Source: Rhodoblastus sp.
Lineage (GTDB): Bacteria; Pseudomonadota; Alphaproteobacteria; Rhizobiales; Beijerinckiaceae
Direction of reading: 5' to 3'
DNA length: 64,000 nt
NCBI RefSeq assembly: GCF_019449565.1
Contig: NZ_JAGRPM010000057.1
Coordinates: 116,001 to 180,000 of the forward strand
The notes under the pieces were generated by a model. That model searched no databases. It worked only from the letters and a program-made list of their open reading frames with translations, and had not been told where the DNA came from. Below, piece after piece: positions 21,701 to 31,897 of the stretch (within the stretch, counting starts at the first letter, position 1; each line of letters starts with the position of its first letter). The position numbers and the translations under genes were made by a program.

Positions 21701-21970
21701 ATGTCGATCACGGCCGAGCGCAAAGCCGCGCTCATTACGGAATACGCCACCAAGCCGGGCGATACCGGTTCGCCGGAAGTGCAGGTCGCCATTTTGACCG
21801 AGCGCATCACGAACCTGACCGAGCATTTCAAGTCGCATGTGAAGGACAACCATTCGCGTCGCGGCCTGCTCAAGCTGGTCTCCCTGCGTCGTCAGCTTCT
21901 CGACTATGTCAAGAAGGGCGATGAAGCCCGCTACAAGACGCTCATCGGGCGTCTCGGCATCCGCCGTTAA
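21701..21970 (+). CDS. rpsO: 30S ribosomal protein S15
   Basis: 89 aa, exact family length. The S15 signature is visible ([14 protein letters not shown], then [17 protein letters not shown]). It binds the central domain of 16S rRNA. AAAGGA upstream of the ATG is a good ribosome-binding site. The 190-nt leader may hold a promoter near TATAAG at 21583-21588 and the structure for S15 autoregulation, but I cannot define it. A strong terminator follows, then pnp, the usual order. Confidence 0.98.
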   Translation: MSITAERKAALITEYATKPGDTGSPEVQVAILTERITNLTEHFKSHVKDNHSRRGLLKLVSLRRQLLDYVKKGDEARYKTLIGRLGIRR

Positions 21971-21979
21971 ATTTTCCCG

Positions 21980-22007
21980 CGCGGCCGGCTTGTCCGGCCG
22001 CGTTTTT
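21980..22007 (+). terminator. Rho-independent terminator after rpsO
   Basis: Nine-bp GC stem CGCGGCCGG / CCGGCCGCG with a 5-nt loop and five T residues, 9 nt after the rpsO stop. In many bacteria some read-through into pnp occurs here. Confidence 0.9.
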
Positions 22008-22174
22008 CGATATCGCGGGGCAAAAGCCGCGCAAAAGGGGCCGGCGGCAGGGGCCGCCCGTCCAACCGGACGAAGCGTTCGGGCCATGGCAGGATTGCCA
22101 GACGCCGCACAAGGCGACGTCTCGCCGTCTTGCTCATGGTGTGGCGCTTCTCCCATCCACGAAAGACGAAAAAA

Positions 22175-24331
22175 ATGTTCGAGATTCATCGCGAGGAAAT
22201 CGACTGGTGCGGGCGCAAGCTGACGCTGGAGACCGGCCGCATCGCGCGCCAGGCCGATGGCGCGGTCTTCGCCTCCTATGGCGAAACCACCCTGCTGGCC
22301 ACGGTCGTTTCGGCCAAGGCGCCCAAGGCCGGCCAGGACTTCTTCCCGCTCACCGTAAACTACCAGGAAAAGGCCTTCGCCGCCGGCCGCATTCCCGGCG
22401 GCTATTTCAAGCGCGAGGGCCGTCCCTCCGAGCGTGAGACGCTGATTTCGCGCCTGATCGACCGTCCGATCCGCCCCCTCTTCCCGGACGGCTATCGCAA
22501 TGACACCCAGGTCGTCGTCACGGTCCTGAGCCATGACCTCGAGAACGACCCGGACATTCTGGCCCTCGTCGCGACCTCCGCCGCCCTGACCTTGTCCGGC
22601 GTGCCCTTCATGGGCCCGATCGGCGCCGCCCGCGTCGGCTTTATCAATGGCGAGATCAAGGTGAACCCGACGGTCGACGAGGCCAAGACCTCGGACCTCG
22701 ACCTCGTGGTCGCCGGCACCGCCGACGCCGTGCTGATGGTGGAATCGGAAGCCAAGGAGCTTTCGGAAGAGACCATGCTCGCCGCCGTCATGGCCGGCCA
22801 CGCCGCCTTCCAGCCTGTGATCGACGCCATCATCCGCCTCGCCGAGCGCGCCGCCAAGGAGCCGCGCGACCTCGTCCTCGTCGACAAGAGCGAAATCGAA
22901 AAGGCCGTCGCCGACATCGCCGAAGCCGAGCTGCGCGAAGCCTACAAGATCACCGCCAAGCAGCAGCGTTACGCCGCCGTCGACGCCGTGAAGGCCAAGG
23001 TCACGGCCGCCCTGTTCCCCGCTGACGGCGAAGCCAAGTTCGACAAGCAGAAGGTCGCGGAAGTGTTCCATGACCTGCAGGCCAAGGTCGTGCGCTGGAA
23101 CATTCTGGACACCCATATCCGCATCGACGGCCGCGATCTGAGCACCGTGCGCCCGATCGTCGCCCAGGTCGGCGTCCTGCCCCGCACCCATGGCTCCGCC
23201 ATCTTCACCCGCGGCGAGACCCAGGCTTTGGTCGTGGCGACGCTCGGCACCGGAGAGGACGAGCAATACATCGACTCGCTGGAAGGGACCTATAAGGAAA
23301 ACTTCCTGCTGCACTACAACTTCCCTCCCTATTCCGTCGGCGAGACCGGCCGCATGGGTTCGCCCGGCCGCCGCGAAATCGGCCATGGCAAGCTGGCCTG
23401 GCGCGCGGTCCATCCGATGCTGCCGACGGCGGCCGAGTTCCCCTACACGATCCGCGTCGTGTCAGAGATCACGGAATCCAACGGCTCGTCCTCGATGGCG
23501 ACGGTTTGCGGCGCCTCGCTGGCGCTGATGGACGCGGGCGTTCCGCTGAAGCGCCCGACCGCCGGCATCGCCATGGGCCTGATCCTGGAAGGCGAGCGCT
23601 TCGCGGTGCTCTCCGACATTCTGGGTGACGAGGATCATCTCGGCGACATGGACTTCAAGGTCGCCGGCACCGAGCATGGCGTGACCTCGCTGCAGATGGA
23701 CATCAAGATCGCCGGCATCACCGAGGAGATCATGAAGGTCGCTCTCGGCCAGGCCAAGGGCGGTCGTCTGCACATCCTGCACGAAATGGCCAAGGCGCTT
23801 ACCAGCGCCCGCGCCGAGCTGGGCGAATTCGCCCCGCGCATCGAGACGATGAAGATTCCGACCGACAAGATCCGCGAAGTGATCGGCTCGGGCGGCAAGG
23901 TCATCCGCGAGATCGTGGAAAAGACCGGCGCCAAGATCAACATTGACGACGACGGCACCGTGAAGATCGCCTCCGCCGACGGCAATTCGATCAAGGCGGC
24001 GATCGCCTGGATCAAGTCCATCGCCTCCGATCCGGAAGTCGGCCAGATTTACGAAGGCACGGTCGTCAAGACCACCGATTTCGGCGCTTTCGTGAACTTC
24101 TTCGGCGCCAAGGACGGTCTCGTCCACATCTCGCAGCTGTCCAGCCAGCGCGTCGCCAAGACCACGGATGTGGTCAAGGAAGGCGACAAGGTGAAGGTCA
24201 AGCTGCTGGGCTTCGACGATCGCGGCAAGGTCCGTCTCTCGATGCGCGTCGTCGACCAGACCACCGGCGAGGATCTTGAAGCCAAGGCCAAGGCGGAAGC
24301 CAAGGCTGAAGCGGCCGAAGAACAGGCCTGA
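22175..24331 (+). CDS. pnp: Polyribonucleotide nucleotidyltransferase
   Basis: 718 aa. PNPase degrades RNA 3' to 5' by phosphorolysis and is a degradosome component. Two RNase PH domains (about residues 12-140 and 320-455) flank an all-helical linker; [15 protein letters not shown] and [17 protein letters not shown] are conserved. A KH domain ([14 protein letters not shown], near residue 570) and an S1 domain ([15 protein letters not shown], near 630) complete it. Start at 22175 fits the family N terminus ([11 protein letters not shown]); the frame extends 15 codons upstream without support. The 167-nt leader after the rpsO terminator is a likely site for RNase III autocontrol. Confidence 0.97.
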   Translation: MFEIHREEIDWCGRKLTLETGRIARQADGAVFASYGETTLLATVVSAKAPKAGQDFFPLTVNYQEKAFAAGRIPGGYFKREGRPSERETLISRLIDRPIRPLFPDGYRNDTQVVVTVLSHDLENDPDILALVATSAALTLSGVPFMGPIGAARVGFINGEIKVNPTVDEAKTSDLDLVVAGTADAVLMVESEAKELSEETMLAAVMAGHAAFQPVIDAIIRLAERAAKEPRDLVLVDKSEIEKAVADIAEAELREAYKITAKQQRYAAVDAVKAKVTAALFPADGEAKFDKQKVAEVFHDLQAKVVRWNILDTHIRIDGRDLSTVRPIVAQVGVLPRTHGSAIFTRGETQALVVATLGTGEDEQYIDSLEGTYKENFLLHYNFPPYSVGETGRMGSPGRREIGHGKLAWRAVHPMLPTAAEFPYTIRVVSEITESNGSSSMATVCGASLALMDAGVPLKRPTAGIAMGLILEGERFAVLSDILGDEDHLGDMDFKVAGTEHGVTSLQMDIKIAGITEEIMKVALGQAKGGRLHILHEMAKALTSARAELGEFAPRIETMKIPTDKIREVIGSGGKVIREIVEKTGAKINIDDDGTVKIASADGNSIKAAIAWIKSIASDPEVGQIYEGTVVKTTDFGAFVNFFGAKDGLVHISQLSSQRVAKTTDVVKEGDKVKVKLLGFDDRGKVRLSMRVVDQTTGEDLEAKAKAEAKAEAAEEQA

Positions 24332-24350
24332 GCCTCCAACATTCCAAGGA

Positions 24351-24382
24351 AAAGGCGGACGTCGCGAGACGGCCGCCTTTTT
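24351..24382 (+). terminator. Rho-independent terminator after pnp
   Basis: AAAGGCGG / CCGCCTTT outer stem enclosing a CGTC-GCGA-GACG inner hairpin, running into TTTTT, 19 nt after the pnp stop. Confidence 0.9.
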
Positions 24383-24464
24383 CTTTTGTCCGGGCAAGGC
24401 TTTCTTTAATGCCGGCGCGCTAATTTGGGGAGCCAGCTACCTCTCGCGAGACTGAACCCCGTCG

Positions 24465-25445
24465 ATGACGCCCAAAATCGCTGTTTTGATCCCCTGCTAT
24501 CAAGAAGAAGCCGCCATCGGCAAAGTGGTGCGGGATTTTCGCCGCGCCTTGCCGGGCGCGACGGTCTATGTCTACGACAATAATTCGCGGGACCGCACCG
24601 CCGAAGCCGCCAGGGCCGCCGGCGCGATCGTCCGCCACGAAAGCCAGCAGGGCAAAGGCCATGTCGTGCGGCGCATGTTCCGCGACATCGACGCCGACTT
24701 CTATCTGATGGTCGACGGCGACGACACTTACGACGTCAGCGCCGCCAACGACATGATCGCGCTCGCGCGAAAAGGCCCCTGCGATATCGTCAATTGCATC
24801 CGCCATGAAATCGGCCAGTCAGCCTATCGGCGCGGGCATCGCTTCGGCAATGACGTCCTGACCGGCGTGGTGCGGGGTATTTTCGGAGGTCGCGTGCTCG
24901 ACATGCTTTCTGGCTATAAATTATTTTCCCGCCGCTTTGTGAAATCCTTCCCGGCGCTGTCCCAAGGCTTTGATATCGAGACCGAACTGACCATACATGC
25001 GCTGGAGGCAGCCATGCCCGTCGGCCATGTGCGCGGCCTTTACCGCGACCGCGCCGAGGGTTCGCAGAGCAAGCTACGCACCTATCGCGACGGCTGGCGC
25101 ATTCTGATGATGATTCTAAAACTGGTGCGTCACGAACGCCCCATGCTCTTTTTCAGCCTGCTCGCTTTGGCCCTCGCCGCCACTTCGGTGGCGATCTCCA
25201 TTCCGGTCTTCGTCACTTATCTGGAAACCGGCCTGGTGCCACGCATGCCGTCCGCCGTGCTTTCAATGGGAATCATGCTGCTTTCCGCGCTGAGCTTGGT
25301 TTCCGGCATGGTTCTGGACACTGTCAGCCGGGGACGTCGCGAGATGCGCTTCCTCGCCTATCTGCAATATCCGCCCTTCCCGATCGAAGACGAAGTCGGC
25401 GCCGCCACTCCGGTGGAGCGCACGCCGTTCATGAGCGGTCGCTGA
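24465..25445 (+). CDS. Membrane-linked family 2 glycosyltransferase
   Basis: 326 aa. The N-terminal ~220 residues are a GT-A fold family 2 glycosyltransferase: LIPCYQEEAAIGKVV, DNNSRDRT and the metal-binding DGDDTYD. Two or three hydrophobic helices follow (about residues 225-290). This is the dolichyl/undecaprenyl-phosphate hexose synthase-like layout, which loads a sugar onto a polyprenyl carrier. The donor and acceptor cannot be named. The convergent gene three bases beyond its stop is a polytopic protein that could use such a lipid-linked sugar. Confidence 0.85.
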   Translation: MTPKIAVLIPCYQEEAAIGKVVRDFRRALPGATVYVYDNNSRDRTAEAARAAGAIVRHESQQGKGHVVRRMFRDIDADFYLMVDGDDTYDVSAANDMIALARKGPCDIVNCIRHEIGQSAYRRGHRFGNDVLTGVVRGIFGGRVLDMLSGYKLFSRRFVKSFPALSQGFDIETELTIHALEAAMPVGHVRGLYRDRAEGSQSKLRTYRDGWRILMMILKLVRHERPMLFFSLLALALAATSVAISIPVFVTYLETGLVPRMPSAVLSMGIMLLSALSLVSGMVLDTVSRGRREMRFLAYLQYPPFPIEDEVGAATPVERTPFMSGR

Positions 25446-25448
25446 ACG

Positions 25449-27314
25449 TCAATCGTCCAGCGGCGTCACCGTAAAGACATGCAATGGCGTTCCTGTGACC
25501 GGCAGCGCGCGCAACCAACCAGGCGCCTGCCCCGCCACGATCTGGGCGGCGAGACTGTCCGCGCCCATGGCATTGTATGCCGCGACATCCGCCGGCGCAT
25601 CCCAGCACAGCAGCACATAAGCCACGCCGGCCTTGCGCGCCAGGGATTCCGCCAGCGCCGGGGCGCTGCGCAAAATGTCAAGCGCCGCGCGATTGCCGTG
25701 ATTGTTGCGATGATAGGGAGCGGCCAGAACGCTCAAATGCGTATGGGCAAGGAGATAGGAGCCGGCGGAGACGGGCGCGACGGCAAGGCCGGGCGCGAGA
25801 CCGGCCAACGGCTCGTAGCTCGCCGAATCGAGACAGGCTGAGGGCCGGCGCCAGAACATGTCCGGCGAATTTTCCGCTTCCGCCGACGGCTTCAGTTCGG
25901 GCAGAGCCAAAGCAACTCCGAATGACGACAGGGCGAAGAGAGCGGCAAGACTCGCTGTCGCCGCAAGCGCTTCGCCCCGGCCTGCGAGGCGCCGCCGCAA
26001 AGCGGCGACTGGCGCCAACAGGCCAAGCGCCGCAAGCGGCATGGTCGAGGAAAAGACGCGCAAGCACAGGCAGCCAAGGGCAAAACCGACGGCTACGACG
26101 CATGCAAGAAACAGCCAACGCACCCGCGCAATTCCCGAGGTGGACAGCATGCCGAAAAGTGCGCCGCACAAACCGATCAGAATCGGGAGCGCCATCAGCA
26201 AAGCCCCGCCGGGCGAAACCGCGAAATCCTGGCGAAGCGTCAAATTTTCGCCCACGTGATCGAGCCATAAACTCTTCACCACGGGATCGACACCGGCATA
26301 GAGCGGCTGCAGGCAAATCGGCCAGTACAGGACAATTGGCGCCAGACTGGCCACGCCAAACACGCCCAGAGAGGCGATTCGACCTGCGAATGACAATGAG
26401 CCCAACAAGGACAACGCCCCATAGGCCGCCGCACCACAAAGCGCGCCAACCAACCAGGGCGCCGACAAAGCATCGCAGGCGGGAACGAACCAGTTGCGTG
26501 GCCCAACCGTCATCAAAAATACGACTGTCAGCGTCGGAGCGAGACCGATAGCGAAGGAGCGCAAGAGCTCGCGCGCCTCGGCTCCCCGCAATACGAAAAT
26601 GAGGCCCGGAGCGCCCGCGATCACCGCAAAAAACGGCATGTTTTCGAGGCCAATGCCGAGAGAGACCGCCATGCAGGCGCCGGCGAGCGCGGCCCAGCGT
26701 GCTTGCGCCGGATCGAAGGCGCGGGCGAGCGCCGCGACGGCGAAGAACAACAGCGTGATCTGCGGCGCGTGATGATCGATGCGGCCGGGCGGGAACTGCC
26801 AGAAGAACACGCCGCAAAACAGGATGGCGAACACGCCATAGACCCGCGCGGAGGCCCCCGCAAAGATCCGCGCCGCCCAGGCGCCGCCCGAGAGTAAAAC
26901 AGCGAACATGAGCGTGGGAAAGGCGATCCGCGCCGCGCGCTCGGCCTGCTCCGGCGCCAGGAAGAGCCCGAAGAATTTCAACAGCAGGACGAGCGGAATA
27001 TCGACGATCCGCGACCAGTGCATGAAGACGCCGCCCGGCGCGTCGAGCCGCCATTGCGTCATGTCGTACCAGCCCTGACCCGCCAGCAGATCGCGGACCT
27101 GAACCATGCGCATGGCGTCGTCGGTGTCGAAGAAGCCGCCGGTGCGCCAAACCGTCAGCAGGCGGGACTGTTGCAGGACGAGGGACAGAGCGAGCGCGCA
27201 GGCCACGGCCAGCCAGAGCCCGACATTCCCGCGCGCGAGGTGATCCCGCGTCGGATTTTGGGCAGGGGAGCTCGGCTCCGCGTCCGGGGAAACGATGCTC
27301 GGCGCCTGATGCAA
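25449..27314 (-). CDS. Polytopic membrane protein, glycosyltransferase-like
   Basis: 621 aa with about 12 hydrophobic helices after residue 30 and a soluble C-terminal part (about residues 490-621). A first periplasmic loop has DTDDAMRMVQVRDLLAG and GVFMHWSRI, with acidic residues resembling the catalytic loop of GT-C (PMT/ArnT-like) transferases that use polyprenyl-phosphate sugars. This is a family-level inference. The start is a TTG with GGGAG 8 nt upstream. Convergent with the GT2 gene, which could supply its donor. An Ala/Leu-rich composition makes function hard to refine. Confidence 0.65.
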   Translation of the reverse strand: MHQAPSIVSPDAEPSSPAQNPTRDHLARGNVGLWLAVACALALSLVLQQSRLLTVWRTGGFFDTDDAMRMVQVRDLLAGQGWYDMTQWRLDAPGGVFMHWSRIVDIPLVLLLKFFGLFLAPEQAERAARIAFPTLMFAVLLSGGAWAARIFAGASARVYGVFAILFCGVFFWQFPPGRIDHHAPQITLLFFAVAALARAFDPAQARWAALAGACMAVSLGIGLENMPFFAVIAGAPGLIFVLRGAEARELLRSFAIGLAPTLTVVFLMTVGPRNWFVPACDALSAPWLVGALCGAAAYGALSLLGSLSFAGRIASLGVFGVASLAPIVLYWPICLQPLYAGVDPVVKSLWLDHVGENLTLRQDFAVSPGGALLMALPILIGLCGALFGMLSTSGIARVRWLFLACVVAVGFALGCLCLRVFSSTMPLAALGLLAPVAALRRRLAGRGEALAATASLAALFALSSFGVALALPELKPSAEAENSPDMFWRRPSACLDSASYEPLAGLAPGLAVAPVSAGSYLLAHTHLSVLAAPYHRNNHGNRAALDILRSAPALAESLARKAGVAYVLLCWDAPADVAAYNAMGADSLAAQIVAGQAPGWLRALPVTGTPLHVFTVTPLDD

Positions 27315-27377
27315 ATGAAGGTCTCCCGCGTCACAGCCGCGACGCGGGAATATGGCGGCAAAAGGCTTAAGAAGCCG

Positions 27378-28196
<819 letters not shown>

Positions 28197-28210
28197 GCGC
28201 GCACTCTCGG

Positions 28211-29431
28211 TCAAGCGTCGATATTTTTGAAGATCAGCGTCGCGTTGGTGCCGCCAAATCCGAAGGAATTGGACAGCACCGCCCCGAGCTGCTGGTTATC
28301 CCGACGCTGACGCAGGATATTCATATCGGCGAAGGCCGGATCGAGATTGGCGATATTGGCGCTTTCACAGATAAAATTGTTCTGCTGCATCAGCAGCGAA
28401 TAGATCGTTTCCTGCACGCCCGCGGCGCCGAGCGAATGGCCCGTGAGCGATTTGGTGGCCGAGATCGGCGGGCATTTGTCGGCGCCGAAGACTTTCCGGA
28501 TCGCCTCGATCTCCTTGAGATCGCCAACCGGCGTCGAGGTCGCGTGGGGATTGATATAGTCGATCGGAATCTTGCAGGTCTCCAGCGCCATCCGCATGCA
28601 GCGCTCGGCGCCCTCTCCCGAAGGGGCGACCATGTCATGGCCGTCGGAGGTCAGGCCATAGCCTGCGAGTTCGGCATAAATTTTCGCGCCCCGCGCCTTG
28701 GCGTGCTCATATTCCTCCAGCACCACGACGCCCGCGCCGCCGGCGATGACGAAGCCGTCGCGGTCGGCGTCATAGGCGCGCGAGGCCGTCGCGGGCGTAT
28801 CATTATAGGAGGACGACATCGCGCCCATGGCGTCGAACAGCACGGACAGCGTCCAGTCCAGCTCTTCGCAGCCGCCGGCGAACATCACGTCCTGCTTGCC
28901 ATATTGGATCATTTCCGCGGCATTGCCGATGCAATGCGCGGAGGTGGAGCAGGCCGACGAAATCGAATAATTGACGCCCTTGATCTTGAACCAGGTGGCG
29001 AGAGTCGCCGAGGCGGTGGAGGACATGGCCTTGGGCACCGCGAAGGGCCCGACGCGCTTGGGGCCCTTGGTCCGCGTAATGTCGGCCGATTCGACGATGA
29101 CGCGGGTCGAGGGACCGCCCGAGCCCATGATGATGCCGGTGCGCGGATTGACGATATCGGCCGTTTCCAGGCCGGAATCCGCAATGGCCTGATCCATGGC
29201 GACATGGTTCCAGGCCGTGCCCGTGGCGTGGAAGCGCATGGCGCGGCGATCGACGAGCTTTTCGGGATCGAGCGTCGGCGCTCCGTGAACCTGGCAGCGG
29301 AAGCCCAGTTCCGCATATTTTTCGGCCCGCACGATGCCCGCCCGCGCCTCGCGCAGCGATGCCGTGACCTCCTCGACGTTATTGCCGATCGAAGAGACAA
29401 TGCCGATGCCGGTGACGACGACGCGCCTCAT
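28211..29431 (-). CDS. fabB: Beta-ketoacyl-ACP synthase I
   Basis: 406 aa thiolase-fold condensing enzyme. The active-site triad is present: Cys in [10 protein letters not shown], His in [11 protein letters not shown] and His in [13 protein letters not shown]. FabB elongates the cis-3-decenoyl chain formed by FabA, so the pair commits the cell to anaerobic-type unsaturated fatty-acid synthesis. AAGGAG lies 7 nt before the ATG. It is 57 nt downstream of fabA. Confidence 0.96.
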   Translation of the reverse strand: MRRVVVTGIGIVSSIGNNVEEVTASLREARAGIVRAEKYAELGFRCQVHGAPTLDPEKLVDRRAMRFHATGTAWNHVAMDQAIADSGLETADIVNPRTGIIMGSGGPSTRVIVESADITRTKGPKRVGPFAVPKAMSSTASATLATWFKIKGVNYSISSACSTSAHCIGNAAEMIQYGKQDVMFAGGCEELDWTLSVLFDAMGAMSSSYNDTPATASRAYDADRDGFVIAGGAGVVVLEEYEHAKARGAKIYAELAGYGLTSDGHDMVAPSGEGAERCMRMALETCKIPIDYINPHATSTPVGDLKEIEAIRKVFGADKCPPISATKSLTGHSLGAAGVQETIYSLLMQQNNFICESANIANLDPAFADMNILRQRRDNQQLGAVLSNSFGFGGTNATLIFKNIDA

Positions 29432-29488
29432 GCTTTCACTCCTTGTTGGGTGAGCGGCTCTTTCACGGGGCCGCTTTGGGCGCGGGCC

Positions 29489-30004
29489 TCAGCCCGCGAC
29501 AGGCTGGAACAGGCCGACGCGCATGTCCTTGACTTCATAGATGCGGACGCCGTCGGCCTCAAGCCAGCCGTCGGCGATGCCGAGGACGAGCTTGCCCTTG
29601 AACACGCGCTTCACCTCGACGCCATAGACGACCTTCTTGACGCTCGGCAACACCTGATTGGCGAATTTCACCTCGCCGACGCCCAAAGCGCGGCCACGGC
29701 CGGGCAGGCCGAGCCAGCCGAGGAAGAAGCCGGTGAGCTGCCACAGGGCGTCGAGGCCAAGACAGCCGGGCATGACGGGATCGCCCTGGAAATGGCAGCC
29801 GAAGAACCAGAGGTCCGGCTTGATGTCGAATTCGGCGCGGACCAGGCCTTTTCCATGGGCGCCGCCCTCCTCGCCGATCTCCACGATGCGGTCGAACATC
29901 AGCATCGGCGGCAGGGGCAATTGCGCATTGCCCTGGCCGAAAAGTTCGCCACGACCGCAAGCCAGAAGATCTTCATAAGCGAAACTGGAGCGTTTCTCGC
30001 CCAT
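29489..30004 (-). CDS. fabA: 3-hydroxydecanoyl-ACP dehydratase/isomerase
   Basis: 171 aa, essentially the length of Escherichia coli FabA, which dehydrates 3-hydroxydecanoyl-ACP and isomerises the trans-2 to the cis-3 double bond. The active-site His lies in [14 protein letters not shown] and the Asp in GLDALWQL. The start at 30004 aligns with the family ([20 protein letters not shown]); an ATG 9 nt upstream (30013) is also possible. The open frame up to 30253 runs over the irr promoter region and is rejected. Divergent from irr across about 265 bp. Confidence 0.94.
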   Translation of the reverse strand: MGEKRSSFAYEDLLACGRGELFGQGNAQLPLPPMLMFDRIVEIGEEGGAHGKGLVRAEFDIKPDLWFFGCHFQGDPVMPGCLGLDALWQLTGFFLGWLGLPGRGRALGVGEVKFANQVLPSVKKVVYGVEVKRVFKGKLVLGIADGWLEADGVRIYEVKDMRVGLFQPVAG

Positions 30005-30270
30005 ATGGGACATTTCCCCTGTAGTGACGCCGCGCGGCGCGCTTGGGCGCGGCGGCGCAAGATGATGAACCGCGCCTTCTAACACAGCAATCGAGGGGCT
30101 GAAAGCCGCGCAAAAAGAAGTAGAAGCCTCGAACGATTCCCGGAATGATGAGCTGCGCCCCGACGCGCCGATATTGCCGCCACTGACGCAAAAGTCTATA
30201 TCTGGCGATGGCGCGCGGCGATTTGAACCAAGAAAAACCTGCCGCTTCGCCAAGGTGAAAGGTCGTCGTG

Positions 30271-30795
30271 ATGGAGAAAAGAGAGAGCGCGTCCCGCTCG
30301 CGGCGGGAGCCCGACAGCGCGGCGAAAGGCCGCAACGCGATTTTCGCCACCACCAAGGCCGGCGCCGAACTCAATGGCTGCCCGCTACATGACCTGCGGC
30401 GCAAGCTGAGCGACGCGGGCCTGCGTCCGACCCGGCAGCGCCTGCGCCTCGGCTGGCTGCTGTTTGGCGGCGGCGACCGCCACGTGACGGCGGAACGGCT
30501 CTATGAAGAGGCGTTGAAGGCGCGCACGCCGATCTCGCTCGCCACGGTCTACAATACCCTGAACCAGTTCACTTCGGTGGGGCTGCTGAAGGAAGTGACG
30601 GTTGACGGCGCCAAGACCTATTTCGACACCAATCTCGCCGCCCACCAGCATTTCCTGACCGAGGACGAAACCCATCTGCTGGTCGATCTGCCGCAGGAGA
30701 TGATTGATTTCAGCCGGCTGCCGGAGCCGCCCGAAGGCATGGAAATCGCCCGCGTCGACGTGGTGATCCGCCTGCGCCGCAAAACGGACTCCTGA
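30271..30795 (+). CDS. irr: Iron response regulator Irr (Fur family)
   Basis: 174 aa. Irr is the heme- and iron-responsive global regulator of Hyphomicrobiales. The Fur-type winged helix is clear ([29 protein letters not shown]). A heme regulatory motif GCPLHD lies at residues 36-41 (Cys37-Pro38); Bradyrhizobium Irr has GCPWHD at the same place. The second heme site is represented by H125-Q-H127. AAAGG 8 nt before the ATG at 30271 supports the start. Divergent from fabA-fabB-fabI, a conserved neighbourhood. The long N-terminal arm (residues 1-40) is basic. Confidence 0.95.
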   Translation: MEKRESASRSRREPDSAAKGRNAIFATTKAGAELNGCPLHDLRRKLSDAGLRPTRQRLRLGWLLFGGGDRHVTAERLYEEALKARTPISLATVYNTLNQFTSVGLLKEVTVDGAKTYFDTNLAAHQHFLTEDETHLLVDLPQEMIDFSRLPEPPEGMEIARVDVVIRLRRKTDS

Positions 30796-30804
30796 AACGG
30801 CGAA

Positions 30805-30829
30805 CCCGCCCGGCCTTGCGGCGGGCGGG
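30805..30829. terminator. GC hairpin between irr and the DUF2076 gene
   Basis: CCCGCCCG / CGGGCGGG stem, 9-nt loop, in the gap between two convergent genes. It lacks a T-run on either strand, so it may be a weak bidirectional terminator only. Confidence 0.4.
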
Positions 30830-30849
30830 CCTTGAGTGATGCCGCCGGC

Positions 30850-31644
30850 TCAGACGTCCGAGCTGTAATCGTCGTCGCCGCCAAAGAAATCGTCGTCGCC
30901 CGAATAATCGGCGTCGGAAAGATTCTGGTCCTTATCCTGCGGCGAATCGAGCACCGACTTGTCCTGATCCTTTTTCGGCGTGTCGAAGAAATTATTCACG
31001 ATCGTCTCGCCGCCGCCAGTCCCCGAGCCGCCAAGCCCTGTTCCCCCAAGCCCGGTTCCGCCAAGCCCCGAGCCGAGACCAGCGCCAAGGCCGCCGCCCG
31101 AGCCATGCCCGCCGCCGAACAGGCCGCGAAGCGAATCAGCCAGCAGCACACCGCCGGCCACGCCAGCGGCCGCGCCCATTGCGTTTTTCAAAAAGCCGCC
31201 GCCCTGAGGCTGTTGCTGCTGTGGCGCGCCCCAAGGCGAGGGACCTGGCTGCTGCGGAGACGGCGCATATTGCTGGGCCTGGGGCGCGGCGCCCCACGGA
31301 TTGGGAGCCGGCTGCGGCTGGCTCGCGGGGCGTGCGGCGCCGCCAAACAGGCCGCCGAGAAAGCCGCCCGAATTTTGCGGCGCGGACTGGGCCTGGGCGT
31401 GCAGCTGGCTAACTTCCGCCTCAAGCTGGCTGGCCTGGGCTTGCAATTCGCGGATTTTCTGGTCCGCCGCGCGCAGGGTCTGCTCCTGCACCAGCACCGC
31501 CTGCGCCAGCAGATAGGGCGCATAGGGCTGGGCGCGCACGCTGTCGGCGATCAAGGCTTCGGCGTCGCGGTCGCGCGGAGCATTCGCCTGGCTGCGGACG
31601 CGTTCGAACAATTCGGAGAGCAACTGGCGTTCTTCGGGCGACAT
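30850..31644 (-). CDS. DUF2076 family protein
   Basis: 264 aa. The N-terminal ~90 residues follow the DUF2076 pattern (MSPEERQLLSELFERVR, then PYAPYLLAQAVLVQE and a coiled-coil RAADQKIRELQAQ). Then come a Gln/Pro/Ala-rich linker (about residues 100-165), a glycine-rich segment and an acidic Asp/Ser tail rich in DDD. No signal peptide is seen. Members are called periplasmic ligand-binding sensors in databases but the role is not shown. AAAGGA 8 nt before the ATG is a good ribosome-binding site. Confidence 0.8.
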   Translation of the reverse strand: MSPEERQLLSELFERVRSQANAPRDRDAEALIADSVRAQPYAPYLLAQAVLVQEQTLRAADQKIRELQAQASQLEAEVSQLHAQAQSAPQNSGGFLGGLFGGAARPASQPQPAPNPWGAAPQAQQYAPSPQQPGPSPWGAPQQQQPQGGGFLKNAMGAAAGVAGGVLLADSLRGLFGGGHGSGGGLGAGLGSGLGGTGLGGTGLGGSGTGGGETIVNNFFDTPKKDQDKSVLDSPQDKDQNLSDADYSGDDDFFGGDDDYSSDV

Positions 31645-31897
31645 GGCGCATTTCCTTTATGGCGAACGGCGCTTCGTGCTATGGCCGGACGCCCGGAATA
31701 TGGGCGGCCCGCGCGACGAAGAAAAGGCGGCGCAAGATGAAATTTCCGTCATGTTGCGGCGTATGGGAACACTCGCCCGCCATAGCCGTAAAAAGGCCAC
31801 AGAAACAGGGAATTTGCGCCAGAACCCGCAAAAACCTTGGCAATCGCCGTCGCATGGTTCTTAAAGGGAAGGCGACGGTCGAGGGAAATTTCGCATC

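Noticed and set aside
21680..23413. 577-codon minus-strand frame opposite rpsO and pnp
   Set aside because: Crosses the rpsO terminator and both real genes; no domain seen.
31645..31897. Short plus-strand frames between the DUF2076 gene and the L,D-transpeptidase gene
   Set aside because: No ribosome-binding site and no conserved motif; the region more likely holds the two divergent promoters.
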